Shown one piece after another: positions 60,402 through 64,000 of a stretch of 64,000 bases of DNA. Numbering within the stretch: position 1 is the stretch's first letter; every line of letters starts with the position of its first letter. A program made the translations under genes and the position numbers. The stretch comes from an uncultured Thiodictyon sp. (GTDB taxonomy: Bacteria > Pseudomonadota > Gammaproteobacteria > Chromatiales > Chromatiaceae). The stretch covers positions 1 through 64,000 of the forward strand of contig CAILVI010000284.1 of NCBI GenBank assembly GCA_903837595.1, given 5' to 3'. The notes below the pieces were generated by a model. The model was not told the DNA's origin and ran no database searches. It was given only the letters and a program-made list of their open reading frames with translations.

Positions 60402-61342
60402 GCATCGTCATCGCCGAATTCATGGACGCCGCCGGGATCGACCGGCTGCGCGCCCGTCATGCCGTTCACTATGACCCGGCGTTGGTGCAGGACCGCGCCG
60501 CGCTGTTCGCGGCCCTCGCGCAGGCCCGCGGGCTTATCGTGCGCAATCAGACGCGGGTGGACGCCGAGCTGTTGGCCGCGGCACCCCGCCTGAGTGTCGT
60601 CGGACGCCTGGGTGTCGGGTTGGACAACATCGACCTGGAGCGGTGCCGGGCACGCGGCATCGCCGTCTGTAGCGCACCGGGCGCCAATGCCCGATCGGTG
60701 GCGGAGTATGTCATTGCCGCCGCGCTCATCCTGCTGCGCGGCAGCTTCGGTGCCAGCGCGGCGGTGGCGAACGGTGACTGGCCGCGTGCGGCACTCGCCG
60801 GTGGGCATGAGGCGGCCGGCAAGGTTCTGGGTTTGATCGGCTGCGGCAACATCGGTCGCCTGACCGGCGAGTTGGCGACCGCGCTGGGTTTCCTCGTCTG
60901 GGGCCACGATCCGTCGCCGCCCCCCGCGGGGCCCATCTTGGCGGTCGGACTCGATACCCTGCTCGCCGGTGCCGACGTGGTCTCCCTGCACGTCCCGCTC
61001 TCGCCGGCGACCCGCCATTTGCTCGATGCCGGGGCGCTGGCCCGCATGAAGCCCGGCGCCGTACTCATCAATACCGCACGGGGCGGGCTGATCGATGAGG
61101 TCGCGCTGGCCGCCGCCCTGCGCTCGGGGCGCCTGGCGGGGGCCGCGCTGGATTGCTTTGCCGAAGAACCCTTACCGGCCGACTCGCCGCTGGCCGGCAT
61201 CCCGAATCTCTGGCTCACGCCGCACATCGCCGGGCTGACGGCGCAATCCAATGTCCGGGTCGCCGAGTGCGTGGCCGGGTGCCTCCTTGCCCACTTTGGC
61301 GCACTCCCCGGCGATCACCGCATGCGCCGGCCCGGCGCATAG
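60398..61342 (+). CDS. D-2-hydroxyacid dehydrogenase family protein (SlcC-like)
   Basis: 314 residues from the ATG at 60398 overlapping the flavoprotein stop. NAD-binding GLIGCGNIG near 148, and the catalytic Arg, Glu and His in NTARGGLIDE, DCFAEEPLP and LTPHIAGLT. The family includes 3-phosphoglycerate dehydrogenase and (S)-sulfolactate dehydrogenase SlcC, which is of similar length. Beside suyAB I read it as a sulfolactate dehydrogenase, interconverting 3-sulfolactate and 3-sulfopyruvate; this is inference. No ComC partner lies nearby. Confidence 0.7.
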   Translation: MSIVIAEFMDAAGIDRLRARHAVHYDPALVQDRAALFAALAQARGLIVRNQTRVDAELLAAAPRLSVVGRLGVGLDNIDLERCRARGIAVCSAPGANARSVAEYVIAAALILLRGSFGASAAVANGDWPRAALAGGHEAAGKVLGLIGCGNIGRLTGELATALGFLVWGHDPSPPPAGPILAVGLDTLLAGADVVSLHVPLSPATRHLLDAGALARMKPGAVLINTARGGLIDEVALAAALRSGRLAGAALDCFAEEPLPADSPLAGIPNLWLTPHIAGLTAQSNVRVAECVAGCLLAHFGALPGDHRMRRPGA

Positions 61343-61431
61343 GCCAGCCTTTCCTCAGCCCAATATCTCCGATGAGGGACAAAATCGACGCTGATCGATT
61401 GTCCGTCTCGTGAAATGAAGGCCCGTGGCCA

Positions 61432-61589
61432 GGGCCGTGATCGTGGTTCCGGCCACTGGTCGAGGCTTTGGCCGGTCGGGCTTGCAGGCACCACTGATTT
61501 CTCTCAGAGGTGTGACGAATCGCCACCGGCTAAAGCCTCGACCTCCGGTTGCGGACGGACTGCCGCTGGCCGGAACGATGATCAAGGCC
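61432..61589. mobile_element. MITE-like palindromic element family B, copy 2
   Basis: The same nested inverted arms as at 18553-18697: outer gatcgtggttccggcc and ggccggaacgatgatc, inner tggtcgaggctttggccgg and ccggctaaagcctcgacc. It separates the sulfonate operon from the cysteine-synthase-like gene, and the rest of 61343-61692 holds no gene. Confidence 0.75.
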
Positions 61590-61692
61590 GTGGCCAGCAC
61601 CCCGGCGGCCGGGTCATCGACGATGCGAAAACTCGAATGCCTTGACACAACATCAGGACTGGATTATCCAAGCCAGATCGGCTGATCCACTC

Positions 61693-62763
61693 ATGAGACC
61701 CGCACCCATGGACCTTCGCGACGGCTTCGTCCCCACGATCGGCAATACCCCACTCATCCGGCTACGGCGCCTGTCCGAGGCCACCGGCTGCGAGATCCTC
61801 GGCAAGGCGGAGTTCCTCAACCCGGGCGGTTCGGTCAAGGACCGTGCGGCCCTGGCCATCGTGCGCGACGCCGAGCGGCGCGGCCTCCTCCAACCGGGTG
61901 GTATCATCGTCGAGGGCACGGCCGGCAACACCGGCATCGGCCTCACCCTGGTCGGAAATGCCCGCGGTTACCGGACGGTCATCGTCATCCCCGAAACGCA
62001 GAGCCAGGAGAAGAAGGACACGCTGCGGCTCGGCGGGGCCACCCTCTATGAAGTACCGGCCGTCCCCTACGCGAACCCCAACAACTATGTCCATGTGGCA
62101 CAGCGGGTGGCTGAGCAGCTCGCCGGCAGCGAGCCCCGTGGCGCCATCTGGGCGCAGCAGTTCGACAACCTGGCCAACCGGCAGGGCCATTACGAGACCA
62201 CCGGCCCGGAGATCTGGCACCAGACCGACGGCAAGGTGGACGGCTTTGTCGCGGCCATCGGTACCGGCGGCACCCTGGCCGGCGTGGCGGCGGCACTCCG
62301 GGAGCGGAACCCGGCGGTAAAGATCGCCCTGGCCGACCCACCCGGCGCGGCCATGCACGCCTGGTTCACCACCGGCGAACTCAAGGCCGAAGGCTCCTCC
62401 ATCACCGAGGGAATCGGCCAGGGTCGTATGACACAAAACATCGAGGGGTTGACGCTGGACTTCAGTTGGGAAATCCCCGACGTCGAGACCGTCCAGACAG
62501 TGTTCGACCTGGTGGCTGGTGAGGGGCTGGTGCTGGGCAGCTCGTCCGGCATCAACGTGGCCGGGGCGGTGCGCCTGGCGCGGGAGCTCGGCCCTGGCCA
62601 CGTCATCGTGACCATCCTCTGCGACTCCGGGACACGCTACGCCTCGCGCCTCTTCAACCCTAACTTTCTTCGCGTCAATAATCTTCCGGTGCCGCCCTGG
62701 CTGGCGGCACCGCGGCCAGTGCTGCCGGACGGTGCCCTGATCCCGGTGCCGGAGACGGCCTGA
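61693..62763 (+). CDS. Cysteine synthase-like PLP enzyme
   Basis: 356 residues from the ATG at 61693; a TTG at 61642 is less likely because it coincides with a promoter-like ttgaca. The PLP lysine is in LNPGGSVKDRAA near residue 41 of the core, the phosphate loop in GTAGNTGIG near 77, and GTGGTLAGV near 193. It belongs to the longer cysteine synthase branch seen in some proteobacteria, which makes cysteine from O-acetylserine and sulfide. A cysteate-type role is possible in this context but unsupported. Confidence 0.85.
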   Translation: MRPAPMDLRDGFVPTIGNTPLIRLRRLSEATGCEILGKAEFLNPGGSVKDRAALAIVRDAERRGLLQPGGIIVEGTAGNTGIGLTLVGNARGYRTVIVIPETQSQEKKDTLRLGGATLYEVPAVPYANPNNYVHVAQRVAEQLAGSEPRGAIWAQQFDNLANRQGHYETTGPEIWHQTDGKVDGFVAAIGTGGTLAGVAAALRERNPAVKIALADPPGAAMHAWFTTGELKAEGSSITEGIGQGRMTQNIEGLTLDFSWEIPDVETVQTVFDLVAGEGLVLGSSSGINVAGAVRLARELGPGHVIVTILCDSGTRYASRLFNPNFLRVNNLPVPPWLAAPRPVLPDGALIPVPETA

Positions 62764-62807
62764 GGGGGCCGAGCTGCCGGGGGGGCGGCGGATTCGGGTG
62801 GGCGCAG

Positions 62808-63028
62808 CTGGCGTTTCCTCTATGGCAACGCGGAGATACTGGAGGCGATGGAGCCCTGGCAGGGCGGCAGTAACATGATCGCGGACCTGACCTTCGCGCG
62901 GACCCTCTACCAGGGCCGCCAGCGCGCTTCGAGGCCGGAACGCCCAACATCGCGGACGCGGTCGGCTCGGGGAGGCACTGAAGGATGTGCAGCGCCTGGG
63001 ACTGGCGAACATCGTCAAGTGCCTGTAA
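62808..63028 (+). pseudogene. Decayed C-terminal fragment of a SufS-type cysteine desulfurase
   Basis: FLYGNAEILEAMEPWQGG, then SNMIADLTFARTLYQ, read in one frame. RFEAGTPNIADAVGSG follows after a shift near 62925, and EALKDVQRLGLANIVK after a second shift near 62975, ending at a TAA at 63026. These are successive pieces of the SufS/CsdA C-terminal domain. The N-terminal part with the PLP lysine is missing. Confidence 0.8.
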
Positions 63029-63057
63029 CTGTGCCTCGTGCTTCTCCTCCTTGCGGT

Positions 63058-63678
63058 TTAGATCGACGCCCCCTTCCACCGCCGCCAGTCGCGTATCAGA
63101 TTCGCCCCGCAGTATTGCGCCCCGTTTGCCGCACGTCGCCCCGCCGCGTTGAACTGTCGGGCAATATCCATCCCCGAGAGCCCCTGAGCCAGCAGGGCGT
63201 CAACTTCCTGCATCAGACCCATTTGATCCGGCGGGGCTTCCAGCGTTGCCGGTTCACCCGCCAGGGAAAAGAGCTCGGGAGACGGGGCCAATACACGTGC
63301 TACTTCGGACAGTTCCAGGTGCAGCAGATGCGCAATGTCGCGCGTGCTCTTGCCCAAGCGGAACAGTAGCGCAATGGTCCTGGCGCGTTCCGCCAATACT
63401 GCCGCCGCCAGTTTGCTTTCGAGGGGCACCTGGCTCGGGATTGGGTCCGGGATTGCTATCGAATCCCCAAGGGTCCCCGCGTGCAGGATCGGGTCCTGTT
63501 CCGCCAGCAGGGCCTTGACCCTGCGCCCCAGCCACTCGGTCCCCAGCGTTTGCAGGGTATCTGCTTCCTGGGGGGTGAGCCAGATCATTAGCCGCTTCCA
63601 TCCTTCGTCTTCCCGCCGGTGTTTCAGGCCTTGCTGCCGCAGCCGTTCGGATGTCGGGTTCGTTTCGTCATGTGTCAT
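63058..63678 (-). CDS. Hypothetical protein with helix-turn-helix-like segments
   Basis: 206 residues from the ATG at 63678 (MTHDETNP); a longer start would overlap the DsrC-like gene. Residues about 18-45 (RREDEGWKRLMIWLTPQEADTL) resemble a small plasmid-type DNA-binding segment. The middle has an HTH-like SxRDIAHLLHLELSEVARVL near 115-140, and the end has another, GLSGMDIARQFNAAGRRAANG. No family is recognised. It probably follows the DsrC-like gene in one transcript. Confidence 0.5.
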   Translation of the reverse strand: MTHDETNPTSERLRQQGLKHRREDEGWKRLMIWLTPQEADTLQTLGTEWLGRRVKALLAEQDPILHAGTLGDSIAIPDPIPSQVPLESKLAAAVLAERARTIALLFRLGKSTRDIAHLLHLELSEVARVLAPSPELFSLAGEPATLEAPPDQMGLMQEVDALLAQGLSGMDIARQFNAAGRRAANGAQYCGANLIRDWRRWKGASI

Positions 63679-63710
63679 GTCTTCGTCTGGTCTGAGCACG
63701 GTGAAACGGG

Positions 63711-64000
63711 TCAGCACCCGGCGCAATAGTAGTCCGGCAACCCGGCAATGCGACAGGCTTGCCGACACCCGCCGTCGGGAAAGAGGTCTTCGAGCTGCTG
63801 ACGGGTCCAGGGCACATGGGCGGAGACGGCCGGCCCGACCGCCTTCACAACGACCCGCGGGGTGGGCGGTATCTCGTTGGCGACATAATATTGGCGCATA
63901 AACGCGATGACCTGCCAGTGGGCATCGGTCAGGGTCAGGCCGTCGGCGGCGGCCAGGGCCAAGGCGATGCCCCGGTCCCAGTCATCGAAATGCGCCAGGT
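63711..64000 (-). CDS. DsrC/TusE-family sulfur carrier, partial at the window edge
   Basis: The gene runs off the right edge; the visible part reads DDWDRGIALALAAADGLTLTDAHWQVIAFMR and ends CRQACRIAGLPDYYCAGC, which is the DsrC/TusE layout with a mobile C-terminal arm. In DsrC two conserved cysteines near the end, ten residues apart, carry sulfur; here the arm has Cys at the first position but the later ones are at +10 and +13, with an extra Tyr pair, so it is a variant. It is a hallmark of sulfur-oxidising bacteria. Confidence 0.85.
   Translation of the reverse strand, partial: LAHFDDWDRGIALALAAADGLTLTDAHWQVIAFMRQYYVANEIPPTPRVVVKAVGPAVSAHVPWTRQQLEDLFPDGGCRQACRIAGLPDYYCAGC

Noticed and set aside
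61642..61692. TTG start for the cysteine-synthase-like gene
   Set aside because: It coincides with a ttgaca promoter-like word, lacks a ribosome site, and adds residues unlike the family.

Overview
The window is high-GC, densely coded DNA from a gammaproteobacterium, most likely a purple sulfur bacterium (Chromatiaceae). This is an inference. It rests on the DsrC/TusE-type protein at the right edge, the number of sensory and c-di-GMP genes, the MoxR/sulfatase-modifying-factor conflict locus, and small palindromic repeats between genes. No rRNA, tRNA, CRISPR array or intact insertion sequence was seen.

Layout. 1-8.7 kb: housekeeping and stress genes: a truncated serine hydrolase, an isoaspartyl methyltransferase, an isochorismatase-like hydrolase, an RRM protein, a large LOG-family protein, a secreted glutathione peroxidase, ferredoxin-NADP reductase and a CPA1 antiporter. 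8.9-14.8 kb: a decayed MoxR ATPase gene beside a 1122-residue membrane protein ending in an FGE-like domain, then a repeat-rich gene-free stretch and a DUF2726 protein. 14.9-20.5 kb: an aryl-pyruvate oxidation cluster (iorA, iorB, two paaK paralogues, one double-ACT protein). 20.8-22.3 kb: an orphan sulfate-binding protein coupled to a cupin.

22.3-49 kb is a signalling island. It holds four large histidine kinases (one frameshifted), a single-domain receiver, a solute-binding protein coupled to a PAS-GGDEF-EAL-CZB protein, and a complete Wsp-like chemosensory operon on the minus strand (CheW, MCP, CheW, CheA-REC, CheB, CheR-TPR, a multi-receiver hybrid kinase, REC-GGDEF). The expected output is c-di-GMP control rather than a flagellar switch.

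49.2-51 kb holds metY and a CoA-binding protein, divergent from the most interesting region. 51.6-61.3 kb is a tightly overlapping plus-strand operon: suyA and suyB (sulfolactate sulfo-lyase), a fumarate-reductase/succinate-dehydrogenase-like set (iron-sulfur subunit, two small membrane anchors, and a distal flavoprotein), a TauABC/SsuABC-type ABC importer, a two-subunit class I fumarase-like hydratase, and an SlcC-like 2-hydroxyacid dehydrogenase. I propose that it handles a sulfonate analogue of succinate, for example 3-sulfopropionate to 3-sulfoacrylate to 3-sulfolactate, then pyruvate plus sulfite, and that the sulfite could feed sulfur oxidation.

61.4-64 kb holds a copy of a palindromic mobile element, a cysteine-synthase-like gene, a decayed cysteine desulfurase tail, an unrecognised protein and a DsrC-like protein running off the edge. 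Two short-repeat families each occur twice in the window, and three genes are visible as remnants (moxR, dsrC-like tail, sufS-like tail).
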